Assembly: GCA_964612565.1 (NCBI GenBank)
Contig: CAZTDP010000001.1
Span: forward strand, 132,939-196,938
Direction: 5' to 3'
DNA: 64,000 bases
DNA from: CAZTDP01 sp964612565
Lineage (GTDB): Bacteria > Patescibacteriota > WWE3 > UBA101185 > UBA10185
The notes beneath the pieces were generated by a model that had not been told where the DNA came from, did no database searches, and saw nothing but the letters and a program-made list of their open reading frames with translations. The first letter of the stretch is position 1. The number at the start of each line of letters is the position of its first letter. Below, in pieces: positions 50,594-58,658 of this stretch. The position numbers and the translations under genes were made by a program.

Positions 50594-52345
50594 TCATCTC
50601 TTTTGCTTCCGGTGCATTATTTGAATCTCTTTTACGGTTGTTGTTTCAATCGGTGATTTATCTTCTCTAAATTTAATTAAACGAGGAAATCTAAGAGCAT
50701 ATCCGGCGGTGTGATTTTGGGAAATCGAAATTTCATCGGCGCCGATTTCTAAAACAATTTTTGGAGAAACAATTACATCCGGAATTAACATTTTGTTAAC
50801 CACAACGTTTACCGGGAGTTCCTTAACTTTAAATTTATCGGCCATAGTTTTTATTTTTGCCCACTCTTCATCTGTTAAACCTGTTCCAACTTTTGTAATG
50901 GTTTTAAATGTATCTGTTTCTGTATCATATACGCCAACCAAAAATCCGCCTATCCCAAATTTTGATCTCACGCCTTTGCCGTGATAGTAGCCAAGTAAAA
51001 CGCAGTCTACTGAGTCGTCCAACAATTTTTCGTCGGCCTTTTTAAGCTTGATCCACGAATAACTTCTGGCACCTGCCTGATAAGGGTCTTCGGAGTTTTT
51101 TACAATAATGCCTTCAAGGCCTTTTTCTTTGGCCTCCTCGTAATATTCAACCAATTTGTCAAAATCCTTTGTTTCAAAATTTTCGGCAATTTTAATTGTG
51201 TCGCCGCTTTTAATCACGGTCTTCAAAATCTTTTTACGTTCTTTTAATGGTTTATCGATTTGTAATTCGCCGTTTAGATATAAAATATCGAAAACAAAGT
51301 ATTTTAGGGGAATTGTTTCGGTCATGCTTTGTACATCGTATTTACGTTTGCGCTGAATTGTTTCCTGAAAAGGTAAAAATTCTCCCGTTTCTCTGTTAAA
51401 TCCAATTGCTTCGCCGTCCAAAATTACCGAATCGGCTTTAATTTGTTTTTGAGCTGCTTCAACAAGATCAGGGTATTGATGAGTTGTTTCCTCTAAATTT
51501 CGTGTAAATGTTTTTATCAAATACGCATCTTTTGTTTTTTCAAATAAACTTTCCTGTGGTGTTTCGGCCTTTACTTTTGTGGCTTTATCCATGTGAAGTT
51601 GCACGCGCGTTCCGTCAAATTTAAATTCGGCCCATACATTTGGAATTCTCTCAAACGCTTCTTCCATTCCGCTGACTCGTGAAGCTTTTTGCGATAATAC
51701 CGGAACTCCTGCGGCCATCTTAATGTTCTTTAAGCCTTTTAATCCATCCTTTTTTACGTTTTTCACGATTAACCCTATATCCGGTCTGGTGTAGTATGCG
51801 TGCTCAATTGCTTGCGCCGCGTTCTTATCTCCGATAAGTTCTGCAAGGGAAGCAATTACGGTTAGTTCTGTAAAGCCCAAACGTAGTGTTCCCAAAATTA
51901 TTCGCGTGGCAAACTTTGCCGACAGAGCGTCCATTGAATTTAACAATTCTGCGGCTTTTCGAGTTTTACCGTCAACCGATCCGGAACCTTCGGTGAAAGC
52001 GACTTCCAGCATTTGCTCATAAACTTCTTGAATGGATTTTGTAGAACTCTTTTGCTTTGAGAATAGTTTTTCTGCAACATTTCCAAGATCGCCTAGTTGC
52101 GCGTACAAAATCTTGGCATCTTCTCCGCTTGCTTGTTCCAAAATTTTCACCATAAGTTTGTCGGCAATATTAAAATTTTTGTTTTCAAACGGAGCTTTTA
52201 AATAACCAAGTGAAAGGTAAATTGCGATTCCGGCTTCGGACGATTCGAGTTCGTTTATAAGTTCTGACAAAATGGTTGTTATTTCAAGTCTTTTTGGGGT
52301 TTTTTCAAGTCTATCGAGATATTCGGAAAATTTGCTAAACTTCAT
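50594..52345 (-). CDS. lig: ATP-dependent DNA ligase, archaeal type
   Basis: 583 residues. An N-terminal DNA-binding domain (KFSKFSEYLDRLEKT ... ARIILGTLRLGF-like helices), the adenylation motif EFKFDGTRVQ with nucleotidyl-lysine, FDILYLNG, EGIIVKNSEDPY and WIKLKKADEK, then an OB fold (KVGTGLTDEEW). This is the layout of archaeal replicative ligases and not of NAD-dependent LigA. It seals nicks, possibly in repair; no ligA is in the window. TAAAAT lies 6 nt before the ATG. Confidence 0.93.
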   Translation of the reverse strand: MKFSKFSEYLDRLEKTPKRLEITTILSELINELESSEAGIAIYLSLGYLKAPFENKNFNIADKLMVKILEQASGEDAKILYAQLGDLGNVAEKLFSKQKSSTKSIQEVYEQMLEVAFTEGSGSVDGKTRKAAELLNSMDALSAKFATRIILGTLRLGFTELTVIASLAELIGDKNAAQAIEHAYYTRPDIGLIVKNVKKDGLKGLKNIKMAAGVPVLSQKASRVSGMEEAFERIPNVWAEFKFDGTRVQLHMDKATKVKAETPQESLFEKTKDAYLIKTFTRNLEETTHQYPDLVEAAQKQIKADSVILDGEAIGFNRETGEFLPFQETIQRKRKYDVQSMTETIPLKYFVFDILYLNGELQIDKPLKERKKILKTVIKSGDTIKIAENFETKDFDKLVEYYEEAKEKGLEGIIVKNSEDPYQAGARSYSWIKLKKADEKLLDDSVDCVLLGYYHGKGVRSKFGIGGFLVGVYDTETDTFKTITKVGTGLTDEEWAKIKTMADKFKVKELPVNVVVNKMLIPDVIVSPKIVLEIGADEISISQNHTAGYALRFPRLIKFREDKSPIETTTVKEIQIMHRKQKR

Positions 52346-52378
52346 AGCCTCATTTTACCACCTCGAAACATTGCGAAG

Positions 52379-52443
52379 ATTACGATAGCTCGTAAGAGGA
52401 ATTACGATAACTCGTAATAATGGGAATTACGATAACTCGTAAT
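52379..52443. repeat. three tandem palindromic hairpin repeats
   Basis: ATTACGATAACTCGTAAT at 52401-52418 and 52426-52443 (identical) and a variant ATTACGATAGCTCGTAA at 52379-52395. Each is a 7-bp stem ATTACGA/TCGTAAT with a 4-nt loop. The third copy contains the last codons and stop of the Fic-like gene. No T-runs follow. Confidence 0.85.
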
Positions 52444-53419
52444 ATGAAGATTTAGTACTGCCCGCTTTCTTAACAAGACCTTTTTCTATTAAAGCCTTTA
52501 GATCGCGTAGTACCGTATCCTCGGAAATATCAGGAAACACTCGGGTAAAGTCCTTATTTTGCAGTAACCCAAAATCTTGCAAATACTCGATTAGCCGTTC
52601 TTGTCTTTGACTAACTTTTACACGGCCGGTCACTTTTGCAACTTTAGTATCTTTTGCCAAAAGTTTTATCTTTTCCGACAAGCCGTACGTTTCAATCGAA
52701 ATTGCATCGGTAACAAATTCAAGCCAAGACGTGTAGTCAACTTCCGTGTCCGAAATTTCACTTAACAAGCTCTCCATTTCTTTTTGGGAACGAGATAGAT
52801 ATGAATCTATTTCATACAAAGACTCCGGATTTTTGCCGAAAGAACTTAAAACAAGGTCTGCGGACAGTGTAGCTGTAGCGTAATTCATGTTTTCAAAAGG
52901 TTCAATCCTAATTAGTTCAGCTAACATAATAGAGGAAGTAATAAACGGATGATTTTCCTTTGCATCCAAACTGTTATACCAGTCAAAGAGCTGAACCATT
53001 TTTGCTAAAATCTCTTCCGGATTAGGTTTGCCCTCTATTTTATGAGTTCGGTATGCTGCCGTTCTGTTTTTTGGAACCAAATTTTCGTTTAAAATTTTGT
53101 TAACGTATTTAATATCAAGTTCTTCTAGTTCAGTTTTGTTTGCGCCTTCCAAAATATAATTAATTGCTTGTTTAATATTTTCAACTTCCGGTATTTGTGA
53201 AGCAGCAAATTCGTCTATCTGTTCTTTAATTTTCTCCTTACTAAAAACACTTCCTGAAATTTCCAGAATCGAGTAGATACGATTTGATATAACGTCTTTA
53301 ACTAATTGCTTTTTCCAAGACTGCAAAATTTTTGTATTTGAAACAATTGCGCTGTTGTACTCAATTGACGCAATATTTTTAAGCACCTTTTGGGTTATCG
53401 TAAATTCAGGAATAAACAC
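52427..53419 (-). CDS. Fic-domain protein with degenerate active site and C-terminal winged helix
   Basis: 330 residues. The N-terminal and Fic helices align with Fic proteins (NPEEILAKMVQLFDWYN ... SSIMLAELIRIEPF), but the catalytic motif HPFx(D/E)GNGRxxR reads E173-P-F-E-N-M-N-Y-A-x-x-T: the His, GxG and both Arg are lost. The C-terminal ~70 residues form a winged helix (RQERLIEYLQDFGLL ... EDTVLRDLKALIEKGLVKK). It may act as a DNA-binding regulator without AMPylation. Starts at GTG 53419. Its end lies in a hairpin-repeat array. Confidence 0.72.
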   Translation of the reverse strand: MFIPEFTITQKVLKNIASIEYNSAIVSNTKILQSWKKQLVKDVISNRIYSILEISGSVFSKEKIKEQIDEFAASQIPEVENIKQAINYILEGANKTELEELDIKYVNKILNENLVPKNRTAAYRTHKIEGKPNPEEILAKMVQLFDWYNSLDAKENHPFITSSIMLAELIRIEPFENMNYATATLSADLVLSSFGKNPESLYEIDSYLSRSQKEMESLLSEISDTEVDYTSWLEFVTDAISIETYGLSEKIKLLAKDTKVAKVTGRVKVSQRQERLIEYLQDFGLLQNKDFTRVFPDISEDTVLRDLKALIEKGLVKKAGSTKSSYYELS

Positions 53420-53458
53420 TGTGCTAATTCTCGCATATTTCCCGCAAGTTTCAACACT

Positions 53459-54523
53459 TTAGGCTAACGATATTTCTTGCACTTTTTGCTGTTTTGATAA
53501 GGATTTTAGGCTCTCAATGCTGGTTATTATTGTTTGTTGTTTATCAATTATGTCCATAACTGCATTTTTGTGAAAATCATCTAACTCAGAAAATATATCA
53601 TCCAATAACAGCACAGGTCTTTCGCCGGTTTGTTTTTCAATAAATTCAATTTCGGCAATCTTAAGAGAAAGCATAGCGCTTCTTAATTCACCGCGGGATC
53701 CGAATTCGGCAATGTTGCGTTTGTTATATTCAACTAAAAAATCATCGCGATGCGGCCCGACTAGTGTTGTTTTTGCGTAAACTTCATTATCTTTATGTTT
53801 TTCTAACCTTTCCTCGCTGATTTTATTTTCTTTGTACCCAATCGAGAGTTCGGAATTTTTGTTGTTTAGTTTTAAAAACATCTTCGATGCTGCTTCATCT
53901 AAAAATTCAAAAAGATGTTTTCGTCTATCTTGAATGTAAAGTCCCGAAGTTAGCGCTTCTTTTGTCCAGTAGCCCATCTCGTCCCAGCCCCGGCCAAATT
54001 CAGCAATCTTTTCTAAAATCTTATTTCTTTGTCTAATTGCGCGCGTGTATGTTGAAAGGTTCTTTTTATAAAGCCGATCTGTTTGTACCAGGATCGAGTC
54101 CACGTAGCGCCTTCTGTCGGAGGGGGAGCCTGTTATTGTATTTAAGTCTTCGGGCGTAAAAATAACGCTGTTAAAGATTCCCGAAAAATAAGTTACAGAC
54201 TTTGGTACTTTGTTAACTTTGGCTTTTTTAGTAGAAAGATTAGACAGGTCATCTTTTTTAATGACTTGAAGTTCCACAAAGTAGCTGCCGTCCTTGTTCA
54301 AAATATTTGCAGCTGCTGTTGCAAAATTTTTGTTGTGATGAATTAAATCTTTATCATAACGAGCTTTGATAGATTTTCCCGTAGAGAGAAAATTTATTGC
54401 TTCAAGCAGATTCGTTTTCCCTATTCCGTTTGGACCGGTTATTAAAGTTATTTTTTCATCAAACAAGATATTAAATTTTGTATGATTTCTAAAGTTTACT
54501 AATTTCAGTTCGTTGATTTGCAT
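53459..54523 (-). CDS. recF: recombination mediator RecF
   Basis: 354 residues of the SMC-like ABC ATPase RecF: LKLVNFRNHTKF, Walker A GPNGIGKTNLLEA, SPSDRRRYVDSILVQ, signature region EFGSRGELRSAMLSLKIAE and Walker B VLLLDDIFSELDD. It helps load RecA at gaps. Usually near dnaA, here 52 kb away. It is separated from mutM by one base. Confidence 0.93.
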   Translation of the reverse strand: MQINELKLVNFRNHTKFNILFDEKITLITGPNGIGKTNLLEAINFLSTGKSIKARYDKDLIHHNKNFATAAANILNKDGSYFVELQVIKKDDLSNLSTKKAKVNKVPKSVTYFSGIFNSVIFTPEDLNTITGSPSDRRRYVDSILVQTDRLYKKNLSTYTRAIRQRNKILEKIAEFGRGWDEMGYWTKEALTSGLYIQDRRKHLFEFLDEAASKMFLKLNNKNSELSIGYKENKISEERLEKHKDNEVYAKTTLVGPHRDDFLVEYNKRNIAEFGSRGELRSAMLSLKIAEIEFIEKQTGERPVLLLDDIFSELDDFHKNAVMDIIDKQQTIITSIESLKSLSKQQKVQEISLA

Positions 54524-54524
54524 T

Positions 54525-55346
54525 TCATTTTAGGGGTTGGCAGTTTGGGCAAAAATAAGTTCCCCGTCCGTTAATCTTTGTAAATTCTACTTTACTTCCG
54601 CATTTTGGACATTTTGTTTTTGAATAAATTTCAAAATATTTTTGATGCTCGCCCTCGTTTCCAAAAGGATCCACGTACATTTTATCGTCTAAAGTAGATC
54701 CACGGTGTCTTATTCCATCGTTTAAAACTTTTTTGGCTGCTTCCAAAAGTTTTTCGGCGTCTTTTTCGGTAATATCTTTTGTAGAGGTTTTGGGGTTTAT
54801 TCCGGCAAGAAAGAGGGCATCTGTTACGTAAATATTGCCCAAACCCGACACTATGTGCTGGTCGAGAAGCGCGTTTTTAATACTCGTTTTTTTGCTTTTA
54901 ATTGCTTGTTCAAATTCCTTTGGGGTTAAGTCCTTTTTTATCGGCTCCGGTCCGTATTTGTTTTTTAAAACATCAAGCTGCTTTGAATTTGTAAGTACAA
55001 CTTTTCCAAACATTCTCATGTCGCTAAACGTTAACTTTTTTGTTTGGCCATTGTTTTCCAAATTAAAAATAACTTTAACAAACGATTCGTTATCCTTATT
55101 TAATAATAAACGCCCTGTCATCGCCAAATGAAAAATAATAAATGTGCCGTTGTCCAAAGACATAATAATATTTTTTGCAACTCGTTCGACGCTAAGTATT
55201 CTTCTTCCGTGGGTGCCGTGTAAAAATATATCGACACTTGGTTGTGTAATGTAGTCTTTAGCAACCAAAACCTTTAGGATTTTATGTCCTGATATCTCTT
55301 TATTTAATATTGAAGTTATAGTATGAACTTCGGGTAGCTCAGGCAT
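54525..55346 (-). CDS. mutM: formamidopyrimidine-DNA glycosylase
   Basis: 273 residues. MPELPEVHTI contains the catalytic Pro2 and Glu3; ERVAKNIIM the conserved Lys; SGLGNIYVTDALF the helix-two-turn-helix; and KCPKCGSKVE ... GTYFCPNCQ the C-terminal zinc finger. It removes 8-oxoguanine. It overlaps the upstream glycosyltransferase by 8 bp. Confidence 0.96.
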   Translation of the reverse strand: MPELPEVHTITSILNKEISGHKILKVLVAKDYITQPSVDIFLHGTHGRRILSVERVAKNIIMSLDNGTFIIFHLAMTGRLLLNKDNESFVKVIFNLENNGQTKKLTFSDMRMFGKVVLTNSKQLDVLKNKYGPEPIKKDLTPKEFEQAIKSKKTSIKNALLDQHIVSGLGNIYVTDALFLAGINPKTSTKDITEKDAEKLLEAAKKVLNDGIRHRGSTLDDKMYVDPFGNEGEHQKYFEIYSKTKCPKCGSKVEFTKINGRGTYFCPNCQPLK

Positions 55347-56463
55347 TTTTTGATTGAAATTCTTTCCACTTACTTTCTACAAACTCTTTGTATTCTCTTT
55401 GGAATCTATCTTTGGAGTACTTTTGAACGCTATTTTTAATATTCTCAGGATCAAACTTTCCTTGCTCTATAGAATCTTTAAATTTTTTGATTGCGGTTTT
55501 TAAACTATCGACGGACAGCTCTTCAAAAAACATTCCCGTTTCACCCTCTTTAATTGTTTCTAGATGACCTCCCGATTTGTGGCCCAAAACAGGCACCCCT
55601 TTGGACATGGCCTCAACAGGAACAATTCCAAAATCTTCGTCGTCAACGGCGTTTATTAAACCTAACGAACCTTGTACAAGCGCATTCTTTTCTTCTTCTG
55701 AAACTCTTCCAACAAAAAGTATGTTGGGGCCGGCAATGTTTTTTAAGTTTTGCTCTTCGATACCTCGGCCTACCAAAACAAGTTTGGTGCCTAACTCGTT
55801 AAATGCTTTTATTAAAATGTCAAAATGCTTGTAAGCAACAAGTCTTCCTACGGCAATAAAATACTGCCCGCTAATTTTTGTAGTGGCCTCGGTTTTTTTA
55901 AATTCAATATCTACGGGCGGATACATTAAGGTTGATTCTCTTTTGTAAAACTTTTTAATTCTGTTTTGTATTTCTCTTGAATTTGCCAAAAGGAAGTTTG
56001 GTCTTTGAGCGGCCGAAAAATCCCAAATTCTTAAAATAGCATCCAAAAACACAATTACCGGTTTAAAATACCACTTGTTTCGTTTTGCACTTTCGACGGA
56101 GTATTTATACAAAAATCTCGGAGGTGTGTGGATAAAACTAATATGCAGTTGTTCGGGTTTAGTCAGCACCCCTTTTGCCCAGCAGGCACTGTCAGAAAGC
56201 ACAATATCGTATTCCCTCAGGTCAAAACTTTCAAAAACCAGAGGCATTAAAAAACTAAGATACTTTGGAAAAGCTTTTAAAAGCGGATTTTTTAAACAGT
56301 GGATTTTTTTTGAATTTAAGTAGTCGGTTAAATGAGTTTTGTCATACAAACCGGTATAAATAGGGGCCTCGGGAAATATTTCCGAGACTGCCTCTAGTGT
56401 TTTTTCGGCTCCGCCGTATTGGGTTAAATAGTCGTGAATCAGCGCAATTTTTGGTTGTCTCAT
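55339..56463 (-). CDS. GT4-type (GT-B fold) glycosyltransferase
   Basis: About 374 residues. IALIHDYLTQYGGAEKTLEAV is the N-terminal glycine-rich acceptor motif, YFIAVGRLVAYKHFDILIKA and LVLVGRGIEEQNL the nucleotide-sugar domain, and DEDFGIVPVEAMSKGVPVLG the EX7E-type motif. It builds surface or lipid-linked glycans. TATAAT (extended TGA-TATAAT) is 7 nt before the ATG at 56463; the ATG three codons upstream overlaps the -10. Confidence 0.9.
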   Translation of the reverse strand: MRQPKIALIHDYLTQYGGAEKTLEAVSEIFPEAPIYTGLYDKTHLTDYLNSKKIHCLKNPLLKAFPKYLSFLMPLVFESFDLREYDIVLSDSACWAKGVLTKPEQLHISFIHTPPRFLYKYSVESAKRNKWYFKPVIVFLDAILRIWDFSAAQRPNFLLANSREIQNRIKKFYKRESTLMYPPVDIEFKKTEATTKISGQYFIAVGRLVAYKHFDILIKAFNELGTKLVLVGRGIEEQNLKNIAGPNILFVGRVSEEEKNALVQGSLGLINAVDDEDFGIVPVEAMSKGVPVLGHKSGGHLETIKEGETGMFFEELSVDSLKTAIKKFKDSIEQGKFDPENIKNSVQKYSKDRFQREYKEFVESKWKEFQSKNA

Positions 56464-56548
56464 ACTTGCCATTATATCAGGTTGTACTGTCGGTAAATAT
56501 TCGGTTAAAATTCTTGACCTAAAGAAGAAATTATGCGTTCATAGTTGT

Positions 56549-57037
56549 ATGAGAAAAGGATTTAGCCTCCCACTGTTATTAATAATTATCCTTTTTGTTG
56601 CTGCGCCGTTTTTATTCTTTTTTTTCAAAACTTCCCATGGAAATGACGTTAAAGGTTCCTCAAGCATAAACAGCCAGAATGGTTTCTACATCGTTCTAAA
56701 TTCCACACAGGGCAATTGGGATCTTTATCAGGTCGGCTGTACTTCAATTGATGAATGTGCCGAAACCTTAGACTCGGGTCGTAGAATAAATATGGTTAGC
56801 GGGGGTCAAACTACAGGCCACAGAGTTTCATTTTCGGACACATCGGCTTACTCGGGTTTTTCTTTTGTTAAATTTTATGTAAAACCAAGCTGGGGTTCCG
56901 CTACAAGAACATTTAAATTGACCGTTGGAAATGATTCTTTGGTTGTTTCTAAGTCGTTTGAGTCGGAATCCGCTTTAATAGTGCCCGTAAGCGCTTTAAG
57001 CAAAAGTACCTTTATGGCAGGTAGTTTTTCAGATTAA
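56549..57037 (+). CDS. exported protein with pilin-like N-terminus
   Basis: 162 residues. The N-terminus MRKGFSLPLLLIIILFVAAP resembles a class III signal (Gly followed by a hydrophobic helix), but the conserved Glu5 of type IV pilins is absent. The rest is beta-rich and Ser/Thr-rich with one Cys pair (VGCTSIDEC). It could be a minor pilin or a secreted protein with an ordinary signal anchor. It precedes the HEPN-like gene by 9 bp. Confidence 0.55.
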   Translation: MRKGFSLPLLLIIILFVAAPFLFFFFKTSHGNDVKGSSSINSQNGFYIVLNSTQGNWDLYQVGCTSIDECAETLDSGRRINMVSGGQTTGHRVSFSDTSAYSGFSFVKFYVKPSWGSATRTFKLTVGNDSLVVSKSFESESALIVPVSALSKSTFMAGSFSD

Positions 57038-57046
57038 AATTTAAAC

Positions 57047-57547
57047 ATGCAGGTTGTTAAACGTGAATCCACATTATGGCAGTACGCGCCCGAGGAGATT
57101 AGGGGTCTTATTGAGGACGGCGAACTTATTTTAAATTTTGTGTACGATAATAAAAAGGAAGACGTAATATCCGATTACTCCTTTTTAGTTTTTCCTTTTG
57201 CCAAAGCATACGAGGGTTTTTTAAAAAGATTTTTTTTAGACACCGGGCTTATTGCGAAAGACGAATACTTTAGTGATGACATTAGAATAGGCCGTATCTT
57301 AAACCCAAATTTTATAAAAGAAAAAAGTAACGTATTTGAAAAAATTTGTGGGAAATCTCACCAAGGCAGGGAAGTTTCAAAACGTTTGTGGCAGGTTTGG
57401 AAACGAGGCCGAAATTTGGTTTTCCATTATTTTCCACATAACTACCGACGTCTAACTTACGAGGAAGCATTAGATATTATCAACGATATTTTTTCGGCGA
57501 TGAACATGGCTGTAATGGAGTGTGACGTTCCACAAGGCAAAAGGTAG
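57047..57547 (+). CDS. HEPN-like protein (RnlA-type toxin-like domain)
   Basis: 166 residues, all-helical by pattern. R122-N-L-V-F-H127 matches the R-x4-6-H motif of HEPN RNases, preceded by WQVWKRG and followed by RRLTYEEALDIINDIF. The middle FLVFPFAKAYEGFLKRFF resembles a conserved core of proteins annotated as RnlA-family toxins in Patescibacteria (recalled, not checked). No antitoxin-like gene is next to it. TAAAAT lies 6 nt before the ATG. Confidence 0.6.
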   Translation: MQVVKRESTLWQYAPEEIRGLIEDGELILNFVYDNKKEDVISDYSFLVFPFAKAYEGFLKRFFLDTGLIAKDEYFSDDIRIGRILNPNFIKEKSNVFEKICGKSHQGREVSKRLWQVWKRGRNLVFHYFPHNYRRLTYEEALDIINDIFSAMNMAVMECDVPQGKR

Positions 57548-57599
57548 CACTTTCCTAGAAAAGGATGCTTTTTCCCCGAGCTGATATAATATCCTCGCA

Positions 57600-58658
57600 A
57601 TGGCATTATCTAATACATCCAAAAAAGTGGCGGTCGGTTTAAGCGGTGGCGTGGACTCCGCAGTTGCGGCATTTCTATTAAAAGAGCAGGGATACGATGT
57701 TACTTGTGTGTATATGGATTGTTGGGACGCCGGAGAATCCGGTTGTGCCGCGAACGAAGACAAAGCCTACGCAATTCAAAACGCGATGCATTTGGGCTTG
57801 GAATTTAAAATTTTAGATTTTAAAAAAGAATATAAAGAAAAAGTTATCGACTACTTTTATGCAGAATACTCAAAAGGGCGAACTCCAAACCCCGATGTTA
57901 TGTGCAATAAGGAAATAAAGTTTGGGATCTTTTTTGATTGGGCAGAAAAAAACGGTTTTGACTTTGTAGCTACCGGCCACTACGCGCGTATAAAAAAAGA
58001 GGGAAATAACTATATTTTGCAAAAAGGATTGGATGCTACAAAAGATCAGTCGTACTTTTTATACCGCTTAGGTCAAAATCAACTTTCAAAAACGCTGTTT
58101 CCGGTTGGAGAAATGCTTAAAAAAGATGTCCGCAAGATTGCCGCAGAGCAAAAGCTTCCTTCGCACAAACGGCCCGAAAGCATGGGAATATGTTTTGTAG
58201 GGGAAGTTGATGTCAAAGATTTTTTGAAGCAGCGAATCGAAGAAAAAGAAGGCAATGTAGTTGATATTGCAGGAAAGGTAATAGGAAAACACACCGGTGT
58301 TTGGTTTTACACAATTGGCCAACGTCACGGGTTTACGCTTAACGGTTATTTTGGGATGCCGATGTACGTTATTGGAAAACACGTTGACAAAAACGAGCTT
58401 GTGGTTGGAAATCACGAACAAGCTTTGGGCAACACATTTAAGATTACCGAATTGTATTGGATAAACACAAAACCAAAAGATCTAAATCTTGGGACCCGTA
58501 TTCGCCACTTGGGTGAAATTATTGCAGGAAAAATAATGCCTGGTGAAAACGGAGAGACGATTGTGATACTCGAGAAATCTATTTTTGCATTGGCACCCGG
58601 TCAAAGTGCTGTTTTTTACAACGGCGATGATGTTTTGGGTGGTGGCGTAATTAATTAA
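57600..58658 (+). CDS. mnmA: tRNA-specific 2-thiouridylase MnmA
   Basis: 352 residues. PP-loop GLSGGVDSAVAAFLL, NPDVMCNKEIKFG (first catalytic Cys), ATGHYARI, KDQSYFLYRL, and MGICFVGEVD (second catalytic Cys). It makes 2-thiouridine at the wobble position of Lys, Glu and Gln tRNAs. Extended -10 TGATATAAT lies 9 nt before the ATG. It converges with the M23 gene, overlapping it by 8 bp. Confidence 0.97.
   Translation: MALSNTSKKVAVGLSGGVDSAVAAFLLKEQGYDVTCVYMDCWDAGESGCAANEDKAYAIQNAMHLGLEFKILDFKKEYKEKVIDYFYAEYSKGRTPNPDVMCNKEIKFGIFFDWAEKNGFDFVATGHYARIKKEGNNYILQKGLDATKDQSYFLYRLGQNQLSKTLFPVGEMLKKDVRKIAAEQKLPSHKRPESMGICFVGEVDVKDFLKQRIEEKEGNVVDIAGKVIGKHTGVWFYTIGQRHGFTLNGYFGMPMYVIGKHVDKNELVVGNHEQALGNTFKITELYWINTKPKDLNLGTRIRHLGEIIAGKIMPGENGETIVILEKSIFALAPGQSAVFYNGDDVLGGGVIN

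Noticed and set aside
52343..52354. A three-codon leader ORF (ATGAGGCTATGA) before the ligase start
   Set aside because: Spacing is 8 nt, not 17, and the ATG overlaps the predicted -10, so it would not be transcribed.
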